Shown: positions 36,052 through 44,350 of the stretch, piece after piece
Position numbering within the stretch: position 1 is the stretch's first letter
How the letters are laid out: the number at the start of each line of letters is the position of its first letter
NCBI RefSeq assembly: GCF_015207735.1
Contig: NZ_JADEWG010000013.1
Location: 19,838 to 83,837, forward strand
Source: [Phormidium] sp. LEGE 05292
Lineage (GTDB): Bacteria > Cyanobacteriota > Cyanobacteriia > Cyanobacteriales > Aerosakkonemataceae
Length of the DNA: 64,000 bases
Direction of reading: 5' to 3'
Made by a program: the position numbers and the translations under genes
The notes under the pieces: generated by a model
Told to the model about the DNA's origin: nothing
What the model saw: only the letters and a program-made list of their open reading frames with translations
Databases searched by the model: none

Positions 36052-37281
36052 ATGCTCGACTTGCTACTGATGACTGCTTTGGGTTTTTTGGGAAGTTTTG
36101 GTCATTGTATTGGAATGTGTGGCCCTTTGAGTGTGGCTTTTTCCTTTTCCCAGAAGCCAAAGCCTGGTGCGAGTTGGCGACAACAGTTATTTTTTCATAT
36201 TTTGCTCAATTTAGGGCGAATTCTCAGCTATGCCTTGGTGGGTGCGGCTATTGGGGCGTTTGGTTCGGTGTTGATTGCTAGCGGACAGATGGCGGGGATC
36301 GATAGTGTGTTGCGGCGATCGATCGCTATTTTGACGGGGATCATGTTGATTTGGTTTGGTTTGGCGCAGGTAAAGCCGGATTTCCTGCCTCCGATCCCGA
36401 TTTTTCATCCTTTGACTCAGGGGAAGTTGCACGATCGCTTAAGTAAAATTATGCTAAATCTCTCATTCCAAAATCAATGGTGGACTCCGGGAATTTTGGG
36501 GATGGTTTGGGGTTTTATTCCCTGCGGTTTTCTTTATGCGGCTCAAATTAAGGCAGCGGAAACTGGTAATCTTTGGGTTGGTGCGGCGACGATGTTGGCT
36601 TTTGGGTTGGGAACTTTGCCGATGATGTTGGGGGTGGGGGTTTCGATTTCTGGTGTGAGTGCGAGTCGGCGCAGTCAGTTGTTCCGTATGGGTGGCTGGA
36701 TTACGATCGCGATCGGTGTTTTAACTTTATTACGCACTGGTGATACTATGGTAGACTTCACCAGTCATGGCGCTTTATTATTTTTAATGTTGGCTTTAAT
36801 TGCCCGTCCAGTTAGCAGAATTTGGCCTCATCCTTTGCGATATCGCAGGGCTTTGGGTGTGGGTGCTTTTGTGTTAGCTTTGGCTCATGTTTCTCATATT
36901 TTAGATCATACTTTGAGTTGGAATGTAAATGCGGTTTCGTTCATGTTGCCTTTGCATCAATTAGGTATAGTGACGGGCATTGTAGCGTTAATATTAATGA
37001 TTCCGGCAACGGTGACGAGTTTCGATCGCTTTCAGAAAAACTTAGGCAATCGTTGGCGACAAATTCATTTATTAGCTGTGCCAGCGTTTCTGTTGTGTGC
37101 GATTCACGCTGTAGTGATTGGTTCTCATTATTTAGGTAATTTGCAATGGAATTGGGAAAATAAGTTAAGAACGGCAATTTTAATAGTAGTTACTGTTTGT
37201 GTGTTGTTAGTGCGATCGCGTCAATTTTGGTCAATTTTATCTTTAGAAAAATTCTATGCTGCACCACTCAAGTCTGAATAA
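36052..37281 (+). CDS. UreH/TauE-like multi-pass membrane protein with a histidine-rich C-terminal membrane domain
   Basis: A roughly 409-residue protein. The N-terminal half is a UreH/TauE-SafE-like transporter domain (GFLGSFGHCIGMCGPLSVAF at the start and WGFIPCGFLYAAQIKA as the second repeat). Related proteins act in nickel, cobalt or copper handling. The C-terminal half has four or five helices with conserved His in ALAHVSHILDHTLSW, LPLHQLG and LLCAIHAVVIGSHY, resembling a heme-binding or ferric-reductase-like membrane domain. I start at the ATG at 36052, preceded by GGGAG, not further upstream. It overlaps the next gene by 26 bp, so the two are translationally coupled. Confidence 0.75.
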   Translation: MLDLLLMTALGFLGSFGHCIGMCGPLSVAFSFSQKPKPGASWRQQLFFHILLNLGRILSYALVGAAIGAFGSVLIASGQMAGIDSVLRRSIAILTGIMLIWFGLAQVKPDFLPPIPIFHPLTQGKLHDRLSKIMLNLSFQNQWWTPGILGMVWGFIPCGFLYAAQIKAAETGNLWVGAATMLAFGLGTLPMMLGVGVSISGVSASRRSQLFRMGGWITIAIGVLTLLRTGDTMVDFTSHGALLFLMLALIARPVSRIWPHPLRYRRALGVGAFVLALAHVSHILDHTLSWNVNAVSFMLPLHQLGIVTGIVALILMIPATVTSFDRFQKNLGNRWRQIHLLAVPAFLLCAIHAVVIGSHYLGNLQWNWENKLRTAILIVVTVCVLLVRSRQFWSILSLEKFYAAPLKSE

Positions 37282-37903
37282 AAGTTTGGCGACTATACTA
37301 TTTCTAGGATTAGCAATTACTCCTGTTTACGCACATAATGTACAAGTTGCCGCAGATGTGGGCGGAACTTTACACATTGAACCAAATGATAATCCCAAAG
37401 CAGGTGAATCTACTCAAATTTGGATAGCATTAACTCGTCAAGGTGGAAAACTAATTCCGCTCAAAGATTGTAACTGCCAAATGGCAGTTTACACAAAACC
37501 GCGTCTTAAAGGTTCTCTTCCTCTGCTGAAACCTGCTTTAAAACCTATCTCAAATTCTCAATATCAAGGCATTCCCGGTGCTGATCTAGTGTTTCCTAAA
37601 GTGGGAAATTACGAAATAGAAATCAGCGGTACTCCTAAAGCAAACGCTAATTTTAAACCCTTTAAATTAACTTTCCCAGTTACTGTTGCTGCTGGTAGAA
37701 CTGCGGCAGCACCAACAGCTAGCCCCAAAGCGATAAATTCGCCTAGTCAAAACCTGCAAAGAAATACCTTACAAACAAATAAGAATGCTGAATTAAATTC
37801 CCAGACAAAACCAAGAATTAATCCAGCATTACCTTTGATTATTACTGGCGCAAGTCTCACCGGAGTTGGAGTACTTGGGGCAGTTTTGCAAAAGAAAAAA
37901 TAG
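37256..37903 (+). CDS. Exported beta-domain protein with C-terminal membrane anchor, partner of the UreH-like protein
   Basis: A 215-residue protein. Signal peptide about 8-26 (ATILFLGLAITPVYA), mature N-terminus beginning HNVQVAADVGG. The body (about 30-150) looks like an immunoglobulin-like YtkA/FixH-type domain (AGESTQIWIALTRQGGKL, LVFPKVGNYEIEISG) with a Cys-x-Cys (DCNCQMAVY). A Pro/Ala/Asn linker leads to a C-terminal helix (PLIITGASLTGVGVLGAVL) and Lys tail. The 26-bp overlap with the upstream gene implies joint function. The mature N-terminal His plus CxC hint at periplasmic metal, perhaps copper, binding; this is inference. Confidence 0.7.
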   Translation: MLHHSSLNKSLATILFLGLAITPVYAHNVQVAADVGGTLHIEPNDNPKAGESTQIWIALTRQGGKLIPLKDCNCQMAVYTKPRLKGSLPLLKPALKPISNSQYQGIPGADLVFPKVGNYEIEISGTPKANANFKPFKLTFPVTVAAGRTAAAPTASPKAINSPSQNLQRNTLQTNKNAELNSQTKPRINPALPLIITGASLTGVGVLGAVLQKKK

Positions 37904-37907
37904 GCAG

Positions 37908-37954
37908 AAGGGCTGGGAGGCTGGGGAAAATTTCCCCTTTGCCTCCTAGCCCTT
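37908..37954. terminator. Long imperfect hairpin between convergent genes
   Basis: AAGGGCTGGGAGGC...GCCTCCTAGCCCTT encloses GGGGAAAATTTCCCC. It lies between the stops of 37256-37903 (plus) and 37989-38468 (minus), a sensible place for a bidirectional terminator. Confidence 0.6.
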
Positions 37955-37988
37955 ACTTGGAACAGTGAAGTGTTCACAACGAACAGTG

Positions 37989-38468
37989 CTAAATTTCAGA
38001 ACCACCCGCTGGTTCTGTTCCCATTGGTAAAACTGCACCACGCAGAAAATCAATTTGTTCTTGAAAACCTAAGCCTTCAATTTTGGCTAATAAATCTTTT
38101 CCTGCTTGGGGAAGTTCATAGTTTGGAGGCATGGGGATAATGGTAGCGTTCTCCATTCCTTGCGCTAAGAAATACCAAAAAGCTAACTTTGTTTCGGGAC
38201 TCAAAGAACCATATTCCCGGCTAATTTGAGTGTTAGTTTTTGTAGCAATATCCCGCATTACTTGCAATTGTTCCTGATGGGGAAGTGCTTTAACTTGGTT
38301 GAATAAACCTTGAGCAATTTCCGATCCTGAAGCCCCTGGTGCAGCTGGTGTAATTGATTTTCCTAGCTTGGTGTAAACAACCCAAAGTAAGCCTAGTTGG
38401 TCGTCTACATTCAATTTTTTTAGTGCTTCTTTACCTTGGTCGTAGGCGCTGATATCACTGACTGTCAT
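37989..38468 (-). CDS. Helical carotenoid protein (orange carotenoid protein N-terminal domain homologue)
   Basis: A 159-residue all-helical protein equivalent to the N-terminal carotenoid-binding domain of OCP (Carot_N). Diagnostic stretches are DQLGLLWVVYTKLGKSITPA, LSPETKLAFWYFLAQGMENA, IIPMPPNYELPQAGKDLLAK and LGFQEQIDFLRGAVLPMG. Free-standing copies (HCPs) bind keto-carotenoids and either quench phycobilisomes or singlet oxygen, depending on clade. There is no C-terminal NTF2-like regulatory domain in this protein, and no separate CTD homologue or FRP gene in the window. It is transcribed alone, with terminator-like hairpins on both sides. Confidence 0.9.
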   Translation of the reverse strand: MTVSDISAYDQGKEALKKLNVDDQLGLLWVVYTKLGKSITPAAPGASGSEIAQGLFNQVKALPHQEQLQVMRDIATKTNTQISREYGSLSPETKLAFWYFLAQGMENATIIPMPPNYELPQAGKDLLAKIEGLGFQEQIDFLRGAVLPMGTEPAGGSEI

Positions 38469-38519
38469 GGGTGTTTTGCTGAATTGTTAACGAACATTTA
38501 CATTTTGAAACAAACAGCT

Positions 38520-38559
38520 AAATTAAAACCCCTACAAAAGGACAGAGACTTCGTAGGGG
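38520..38559 (-). terminator. Terminator for the CobW-family gene
   Basis: On the minus strand CCCCTAC...GTAGGGG (38529-38535 with 38553-38559) is followed by TTTTAATTT. It lies 40 bp after the stop of the CobW-family gene and before the helical carotenoid protein start. Confidence 0.7.
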
Positions 38560-38599
38560 ATCAAAAAAAAGCAAACCTTTCTCAAGACAGATGAAGTTA

Positions 38600-39640
38600 T
38601 TAAACGGCGATTTTTTGCAGTTCAGCAGTAATTTCTGTAGTTTCTAAATCCCGCCCAATTAGGACTAATTTGGTTTGTCTTGGTTCGGTTTTTTGCCAAG
38701 GTCGGTCGTAAAAGTATTCTAAGCGATCGCCAACTCCCTGCAATACTAAACGCATGGGTTTGTTCGGTACGGAAACAAATCCTTTAATGCGGTAAATCTC
38801 TAATTTTTGCACTAGGTTTTGTAATTTGTCTACTAATGTTTGGGGTTGGAAGTTGCCTTCTAAGACAAAGTGAACTGAGTTAATATTGTCGTCGTGTTCG
38901 TGTTCTTCTTCTGTGTCATGATGGCTAGGACGAGTTTCTAAATTATCTTCAACTGCGGCATTAAAACCTAACAATAATTCCGAATTAATTTCGCCTTGTT
39001 TACAAGGAACTAATTTGACAGCAGAACGTAATTGTTGTTTTAACCATTTTTCAACTTGAGTTTGAGTTTGGTTGTCTATTTGGTCAACTTTACTCAGCAA
39101 TACTAAGTCAGCACAAGCTAATTGGTCTTCAAATAATTCTTCGATCGGTGTTTCATGATCTAAATTGGGATCGGCTTGTCTTTGAGCATTTAAAGCGTTG
39201 AGATCGCCGACTAAATTTCCTGAAGCTAGGGCTTCGCAGTCTACTACTGTAACTACACCATCGACGGTGGCACCTGTACGAATTTCCGGCCAACGAAATG
39301 CTTGAATTAATGGTTTAGGTAAGGCTAATCCTGATGTTTCAATTAAGATACAATCTAAGTTTTCCCGACGTTTTAATAATTCTTGCATTGTGGGCAAAAA
39401 TTCTTCTTGAACGGTGCAACAAAGACAACCGTTGGTAAGTTCGACAATGTTGTTATTTGCGTCTTCTTCTTCACAAACTTGGCAGGAACGGAGTAATTCT
39501 CCATCTATTCCTAATTCGCCAAATTCATTGACGATAACGGCAATTTTTCGACCTTGATTATTTTGTAATAAATGGCGAATTAAAGTGGTTTTGCCACTGC
39601 CGAGAAATCCGGTAATAACTGTAACGGGGATTTTGTGCAT
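38600..39640 (-). CDS. CobW/COG0523-family GTP-dependent metallochaperone
   Basis: A 346-residue G3E GTPase. Walker A GFLGSGKTTLIRHLL near the N-terminus, the metal-binding CxCC motif in ELTNGCLCCTVQEEF, switch/G motifs VVDCEA and LLSKVDQID, and a His/Glu/Asp-rich metal loop (HHDTEEEHEHDDN) precede the C-terminal CobW_C domain (SVHFVLEGNF...). These proteins load Zn, Co or other metals into client enzymes. The next gene upstream on the same strand is hupE, so cobalt or nickel is a reasonable guess; zinc-type ZNG1 homologues look similar. Confidence 0.9.
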   Translation of the reverse strand: MHKIPVTVITGFLGSGKTTLIRHLLQNNQGRKIAVIVNEFGELGIDGELLRSCQVCEEEDANNNIVELTNGCLCCTVQEEFLPTMQELLKRRENLDCILIETSGLALPKPLIQAFRWPEIRTGATVDGVVTVVDCEALASGNLVGDLNALNAQRQADPNLDHETPIEELFEDQLACADLVLLSKVDQIDNQTQTQVEKWLKQQLRSAVKLVPCKQGEINSELLLGFNAAVEDNLETRPSHHDTEEEHEHDDNINSVHFVLEGNFQPQTLVDKLQNLVQKLEIYRIKGFVSVPNKPMRLVLQGVGDRLEYFYDRPWQKTEPRQTKLVLIGRDLETTEITAELQKIAV

Positions 39641-39644
39641 TTTG

Positions 39645-39765
39645 GGTTATTGGTTATTGGTCATCGGTCATCGGTCATTAGTTCTTGGTGAAGAACTACT
39701 CATTGATATTACAACTAACCATTAACAAATGACTAATGACTAATGACTCATGACTACTAACTAAT
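39645..39765. repeat. ATGACTA/TCATCGG heptamer-type short repeats (STRR-like)
   Basis: GGTTATTGGTCATCGGTCATCGGTCATTAG faces ACTAATGACTAATGACTCATGACT further right, so the region can fold into an imperfect hairpin. Such heptameric short repeats are common between genes in filamentous cyanobacteria. It separates cobW and hupE. Confidence 0.7.
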
Positions 39766-40464
39766 TAAGGAATTAGTAAGGAAAACTACGCCAATGGCGG
39801 ATATGGCAAAGCCTGCTAGTCGTAGGGGTGAAACGGTTAAGTTGGTGAATTTTTGAGTTAGGAGGTTTCCAGTTGCTAGGGCGGTGAGGGCGATCGCATA
39901 TTGAATGATGCTAAACCCCAAAAGATAAGCAAATAATGGTGTCATTTCTGCGCCGACAATTGATTCTCCGTAAGCGTATCCGTGAAATAATCCAGCAACA
40001 GCAGCTAAGGCAATTAACCAAGTAAAATTTAGCTGTTTTTGGGCTACAAGCAGGATACCAAAAACTATCACTGAACAGGCAATAATGATTTCGTTTCCTG
40101 GTAAGTTAAGTTTCAGTAAATGTAGTCCGGTTCCTGCTAAAGAAGCGATAACAAAACCTGCGGGAATTAATGCGCCTCTTGATAATCCAACTGCTAAAAA
40201 TCCGATCGCAACGATGAAAGCAAAATGGTCTAAGCCAATAATTGGATGTGCTAAACCTGAAATAAAACCTTCAAAGAAGTTAGCAGGCATTCTACCGCCC
40301 ATTGCGTGGTGCGCCATTGCTTTTTGGGCAACGCTAAAAAATCCAATTACCACTAAACTAAGGGTGGAAATAATGCTAAGTTGTGGAGGGAATTTTTGCT
40401 GACGCGGAAAGAGGGGAGTTGAAGGGGTGGAAGATTTACAAAGTGAAAGGGAATTTTTGGACAT
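39757..40464 (-). CDS. hupE: HupE/UreJ-family membrane protein (Ni/Co transporter type)
   Basis: A 235-residue membrane protein. After a signal-like first helix (SIISTLSLVVIGFFSVAQKA) the mature chain starts HHAMGGRMPANFFEGF, then GLAHPIIGLDHFAFIVAIG with the HPxxxxDH metal motif and AAVAGLFHGYAYGESI with the second His motif, all hallmarks of HupE/UreJ. The ATG at 40464 is preinitiated by GAGGA and preferred over an upstream in-frame codon at 40494. Cyanobacterial HupE has been linked to cobalt uptake; nickel for the window's hydrogenase is the other option. A structured leader precedes it. Confidence 0.9.
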   Translation of the reverse strand: MSKNSLSLCKSSTPSTPLFPRQQKFPPQLSIISTLSLVVIGFFSVAQKAMAHHAMGGRMPANFFEGFISGLAHPIIGLDHFAFIVAIGFLAVGLSRGALIPAGFVIASLAGTGLHLLKLNLPGNEIIIACSVIVFGILLVAQKQLNFTWLIALAAVAGLFHGYAYGESIVGAEMTPLFAYLLGFSIIQYAIALTALATGNLLTQKFTNLTVSPLRLAGFAISAIGVVFLTNSLIS

Positions 40465-40495
40465 AATTTTTTCCTCGCAAGAGCGATCGCACAAT

Positions 40496-40566
40496 CACTG
40501 TCGATGGGTATTCTGATTACAGTGTCTACCTGCCGACAGCACCGAATGAGCTTCGGTATTTTACCG
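40496..40566 (-). promoter_or_regulatory. Possible structured 5' leader of hupE with alternative hairpins
   Basis: CTGTCG (40498-40503) pairs with CGACAG (40534-40539), but the overlapping CACTGT (40496-40501) can pair with ACAGTG (40519-40524). Likewise ACCGAA/TTCGGT (40541-40557) competes with CGGTA/TACCG (40554-40566). Mutually exclusive stems 32 bp from the hupE start are riboswitch-like. I could not match it to the cobalamin consensus. Confidence 0.4.
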
Positions 40567-40696
40567 CACTGTTACTTCTTTGGGAAAGTGTCGAGGACAT
40601 TTTTATTAATATAATGTTGCAAATAGTTTTTTCAGGGTCATCTGATGTGGAACTATTATGATTGATTTAGCTTCAATATATTTGTAGATTGAAAAA

Positions 40697-41599
40697 ATGA
40701 GGAATCCTATCAATTTGTTTCGATCGTCTAGGGCGGCATTAGCTTTATTGTTAATAGCAGGTATTTTACTAGCCATTTCGTTTCCGATTTTTGCTGGGGG
40801 TCCACCCAGGCGAAGTCAACAACAAATCAGTCAAGAACGTTATTTGGAATGTACCGAGGTTAGTGGCGATGTGACTTATTACAAAAATGGATTTCTCAAA
40901 CAAGTCCAACGTCAAGCAAAAGTTGGCGATCGCATTTCTCGTCCAGGTGAGGGAATTAGAACTGGGGTTAATTCTAGTGCCAATTTAGCAACTGATAATG
41001 GTATTGCGAATAGTAGGATGTCGCAAAATTCTAATGTTTCAATTAAAAATTTGGGTAGGCAATCTAATGGTGCTACTACTACAGAATTAAGGATGAATCA
41101 AGGGCAACTTCGCTCAAAAGTTCGCTCTTTTACAAATCCTCAGTCTAATTTTAAAATTCAAACACCTACTGGAGTTGCTGGTGTAAGAGGGACGGATTTT
41201 ATAGTCATAGTTAAGCCAAATGGCGAAACACAAGTTATCACAGTTGAAGGGTTAGTTGCGGTCAGTGGAGGTACTGGCAATCAGCAAGTTACGGAAGTAG
41301 TAGGGGCGGGAAATTATACGATCGTCAAGCCAGGAAATCCACCGACAAAGCCTACTCCATTTAATGGCGATGCTAGAGTTAGTTTAGAAGTTTTACCAGC
41401 CCCGGAAACTGGAAAAGTTCGGGTAAGTGGTGTAGTAAATCCAATCAATTCAGTTTTTCTCGAAGGTCAGAGTTTGCCAATTAGTCCTACGGGTGAATTT
41501 GAAACTGTTGTTTCTTTTCCTCCACAAGGAATTCTCAAGTTACTGGTGCGTACTCCTTTAGGTGACGAACAAGTTTATGAATTGAAATTTCCACAATAG
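40697..41599 (+). CDS. Exported FecR-domain protein
   Basis: A 300-residue protein. Signal peptide about 12-33 (ALALLLIAGILLAISFPIFA). The mature part is a FecR domain (about 50-200): GDVTYYKNGFLKQVQRQAKV, VGDRISRPGEGIRTGVNSSA, FKIQTPTGVAGVRGTDFIV and a Gly-rich end. A C-terminal roughly 80-residue domain (SGVVNPINSVFLEGQSLPIS...) looks like an Ig-like or carbohydrate-type module. In cyanobacteria FecR-type proteins commonly precede CHASE2 cyclase or kinase genes, as here, suggesting extracytoplasmic signal input to the cyclase. Confidence 0.87.
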   Translation: MRNPINLFRSSRAALALLLIAGILLAISFPIFAGGPPRRSQQQISQERYLECTEVSGDVTYYKNGFLKQVQRQAKVGDRISRPGEGIRTGVNSSANLATDNGIANSRMSQNSNVSIKNLGRQSNGATTTELRMNQGQLRSKVRSFTNPQSNFKIQTPTGVAGVRGTDFIVIVKPNGETQVITVEGLVAVSGGTGNQQVTEVVGAGNYTIVKPGNPPTKPTPFNGDARVSLEVLPAPETGKVRVSGVVNPINSVFLEGQSLPISPTGEFETVVSFPPQGILKLLVRTPLGDEQVYELKFPQ

Positions 41600-41661
41600 A
41601 AAATGCAAAATTAACTAATCATATTTTGCATAAAATTGTCAGGGTTGCATTGAAATTGCCC

Positions 41662-41716
41662 ATTTAAGATGTTTAATCGCCAAAGATTATTAATTTAGCG
41701 ATTAAACATCTTAAAT
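41662..41716. promoter_or_regulatory. Perfect 19-bp-stem inverted repeat between fecR-like and cyclase genes
   Basis: ATTTAAGATGTTTAATCGC (41662-41680), a 17-nt loop, and its exact reverse complement (41698-41716). There is no T-tract after it on either strand. It may attenuate or stabilise the mRNA, or be an operator. Confidence 0.6.
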
Positions 41717-41761
41717 TTCAAATAATCATAATTTACCAGCAATTTCAACGTAGTAAAATTT

Positions 41762-43627
41762 ATGGTAGCTAAAAATTTTATTGGTGGACTGCGCCGTTAC
41801 TTTTGCAATAGTTCGCCCTGGCTTACTGGTGCAGCAGCAACAATTTTATCTTTGGGAATGTGGCATTTAAATATTTGGCTACCTCTGGAAAGAGTAGGTT
41901 ACAAATTGCTATTTCAAGTCCGCGAGACGGGAGTTTTACCTAAACAGCAATGGGATAAAAGAATTGTTGTAATTGCGATCGATGAAAAGAGTGTGCAGAA
42001 ATACGGTCAATTTCCTTGGCAACGCGATCGCTATGTTCCCTTATTAAATTATTTACAAAAAGCCCGTCCAGCAGCGATTGGATTTGATATTAAATTTGTC
42101 GATCGTAGTGAGAAAGATGCTGAATTTGCGAAAGCGATCGAGCAAAGTGGTAATGTAGTATTAGCTAGAGCATGGGATGATCTAGGAAACCCTTTAATAC
42201 CTGTACAAAAATTAAGTGAAGCTGCAAGTAATCAAGGACATATTTCTCGTCAAGTTGATGGGGATGGTATTACTCGTCAAGTACCAATTTGGATAAATAG
42301 CGCCGAATTTTCTCTTCCTAGTTTGGGTTTGGCGATGATTGAAGTGTACAATTTAAATCAGACAAAAGAACCAATTTCTCTGCCACAGCCCAGTAAATAT
42401 GAACCTTTACAAAATATCTGGTTAAATTGGCCGGGAAAAGTCATTTCTTTAGCCAATAATTCCCAGCAATCATCTCCGATAACCTATTCTTTTGTAGATG
42501 TAGCTGAAGGTAAAATACCTAGTAATCAATTTACAAATAAATTTGTGCTAATTGGTTTTACTGCCATAGGTTTAACCGATCCATTGCGAACGCCTTACAA
42601 TACAGAACCGCCTACATCTGGAGTTTACTTTCATGCTGCTGTAATTGATAATTTAGTCAAGAAAAGTTGGTTACAAACTTTACCGGATATACAGGTATTT
42701 GGGTTATTAATCTTGTTACCATTTGGTGCTAGTTGCCTATTTTTCGGCAGCGATCTAAAGACGCGGATAGTTCTAATTTTTATTTTACCGATCGCTTGGT
42801 TTGCGATCGCTACTGTAGTTTTTGTTTTTTGTCAATTGTGGATACCGATCGCCGCCCCAATTGGCACAGTATTAATAGCAGCAGTTGGTTTACAATTGCG
42901 AGAACAGTATGAAAAACAACAATTAATGAACTTATTTGCCAAGCACGTTTCCCCAGAAACAGCAGCATTAATTTGGCAGCGCAAAGAAGAAATAATCGAA
43001 GATGGAAAACTGCAAGCGCAAGAATTAATCGCTACTGTATTATTTATGGATATTCGAGGATTTACTACTATTTCAGAAACCCTGAAGCCGCGAGAATTGC
43101 TCAATTGGCTGAATGAATATTTGGATGCGATGACTGATTGTATTATGGATAATGGTGGAGTCGTAGATAAATATATTGGAGATGCAATTATGGCGGTTTT
43201 TGGTGTACCTTTTCCTAACGCAAAACCAGAGGGAATTCGCCAAGATGCGCTAAATGCGATCGCAGCTTCTCTTGCCATGCACAAACGATTAAGACAACTA
43301 AATAAACGGTTAAAATCCCAAGGTAAACCTGTAATTAAATTTGGCATTGGTATTCATACCGGAATGCTAATTGCTGGGAGTGTGGGAGGAACAAGACGCT
43401 TGAATTATTCCGTAGTTGGAGATACGGTTAACGTAGCATCTCGATTAGAATCAATGAATAAAGAGTTAACTGCTGATAAACCATTCAAAATATTATTAAC
43501 CGATGAAACTTTCAGTTATGTTAGCGATCGCTACCGAGGAGAACAAGTAAAAACAATCCAACTCCGAGGTAGACAACAAGAAACAATGATTTACACTATT
43601 CTAGGTAAAAAGAAACGTTCGTTGTAA
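41762..43627 (+). CDS. CHASE2-domain class III adenylate/guanylate cyclase
   Basis: A 621-residue membrane cyclase. After a first helix (about 20-40) comes a CHASE2 extracytoplasmic sensor (about 40-300: RIVVIAIDEKSVQKYGQFPW, AAIGFDIKFVDRSEKDAEFA, TPYNTEPPTSGVYFHAAVID), three membrane helices (about 305-375), and the catalytic domain. Metal-binding Asp are D430 in FMDIRGFTT and D474 in KYIGDAIMAVFG; GDTVNVASRLESMNKEL carries the transition-state residues. It should make cAMP (less likely cGMP) in response to a signal, perhaps relayed by the FecR protein upstream. Start ATG 41762; the gene ends in a hairpin shared with the convergent neighbour. Confidence 0.93.
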   Translation: MVAKNFIGGLRRYFCNSSPWLTGAAATILSLGMWHLNIWLPLERVGYKLLFQVRETGVLPKQQWDKRIVVIAIDEKSVQKYGQFPWQRDRYVPLLNYLQKARPAAIGFDIKFVDRSEKDAEFAKAIEQSGNVVLARAWDDLGNPLIPVQKLSEAASNQGHISRQVDGDGITRQVPIWINSAEFSLPSLGLAMIEVYNLNQTKEPISLPQPSKYEPLQNIWLNWPGKVISLANNSQQSSPITYSFVDVAEGKIPSNQFTNKFVLIGFTAIGLTDPLRTPYNTEPPTSGVYFHAAVIDNLVKKSWLQTLPDIQVFGLLILLPFGASCLFFGSDLKTRIVLIFILPIAWFAIATVVFVFCQLWIPIAAPIGTVLIAAVGLQLREQYEKQQLMNLFAKHVSPETAALIWQRKEEIIEDGKLQAQELIATVLFMDIRGFTTISETLKPRELLNWLNEYLDAMTDCIMDNGGVVDKYIGDAIMAVFGVPFPNAKPEGIRQDALNAIAASLAMHKRLRQLNKRLKSQGKPVIKFGIGIHTGMLIAGSVGGTRRLNYSVVGDTVNVASRLESMNKELTADKPFKILLTDETFSYVSDRYRGEQVKTIQLRGRQQETMIYTILGKKKRSL

Positions 43628-43664
43628 GGACTTTAGTCCTAGAAAGCACTAAAGTGCTTACAAC
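43621..43664. terminator. Bidirectional hairpin repeat between convergent genes
   Basis: GTTGTAAGGACTTTAGT, a 10-nt loop, then ACTAAAGTGCTTACAAC (one mismatch). It overlaps the end of the cyclase gene and lies just before the stop of the minus-strand neighbour. It is a fuller copy of the GGACTwwAGTCC repeat. Confidence 0.7.
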
Positions 43665-43668
43665 AAAC

Positions 43669-44331
43669 TTAAATACTTTCATTAAGATACACTATCATTT
43701 GTTGTACGGTAATTCCTAAAGGTTGCCAATTAGGATTTGATGAAGAGAAAGTAGAATCTCCCATAACTGCTTGATATTGGCGGGGATGTTTCTTCGCTGC
43801 ATCAGGTGAAGCTGCTACCTGCAAGATTAATTTGCCTTTGTAATTTGCTAATTTAGTATTTTCTAGCAAAATTGTACCGCTATAATCCCAAGCGAGTCCG
43901 TAAAGTTTAAACTCACCTAATTGTTTTCTTAATTCCGCAAGGGAAGTACTGACACCAATGCCTTCAGGCGTTTTCCAAGCAGAACCAAAATCCCGAATAG
44001 TAGCAGGTTGAGTACGTTTTTCATCTGCCCAAACTACTGTAAATGAACGTTGTTGTCCCAGGTTAACGCGAGTAGCAGCAAATTCTCCGATTCCTTCAGG
44101 GCCAAAAATCTTTTTGTCTTGCAAACGTGACGCGCCAAAAAGTTTAGCTAGTTCTTGACGGCTAGTATTTTTAGTAATTGGGCCAACTCTTTCACCGGGA
44201 ATTACTAAGGTATCTTTTAATTGGCTAGTTTGGGCAATTGTAAATTGATTTATTGGGGTTCTCGCGGCTGCTAAATAATTGCTTGAATAACCTAACAGCA
44301 AGGTTAAACCGACAATGACAACTGGTTTCAT
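43669..44331 (-). CDS. Exported protein of unknown function
   Basis: A 220-residue protein with a signal peptide (about 1-22, VVIVGLTLLLGYSSNYLAAA). The mature part begins with a short linker and VIPGERVGPITKNTSRQELA, resembling the start of a SmpA/BamE-like or conserved cyanobacterial domain, then KIFGPEGIGEFAATRVNLGQ, VGVSTSLAELRKQLGEFKLY-like strands and the C-terminal WQPLGITVQQMIVYLNESI. No catalytic residues are evident. It starts 20 bp after the end of the diiron gene, on the same strand, so they may be cotranscribed. Function unknown. Confidence 0.65.
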   Translation of the reverse strand: MKPVVIVGLTLLLGYSSNYLAAARTPINQFTIAQTSQLKDTLVIPGERVGPITKNTSRQELAKLFGASRLQDKKIFGPEGIGEFAATRVNLGQQRSFTVVWADEKRTQPATIRDFGSAWKTPEGIGVSTSLAELRKQLGEFKLYGLAWDYSGTILLENTKLANYKGKLILQVAASPDAAKKHPRQYQAVMGDSTFSSSNPNWQPLGITVQQMIVYLNESI

Positions 44332-44350
44332 AAGTTTGGATAAATAGATT

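Noticed and set aside
40470..40640. Cobalamin riboswitch upstream of hupE
   Set aside because: The GGGAA, GGTG and CAACTG core and the B12 box do not line up in the right order on the minus strand. Reported only as an unassigned structured leader.
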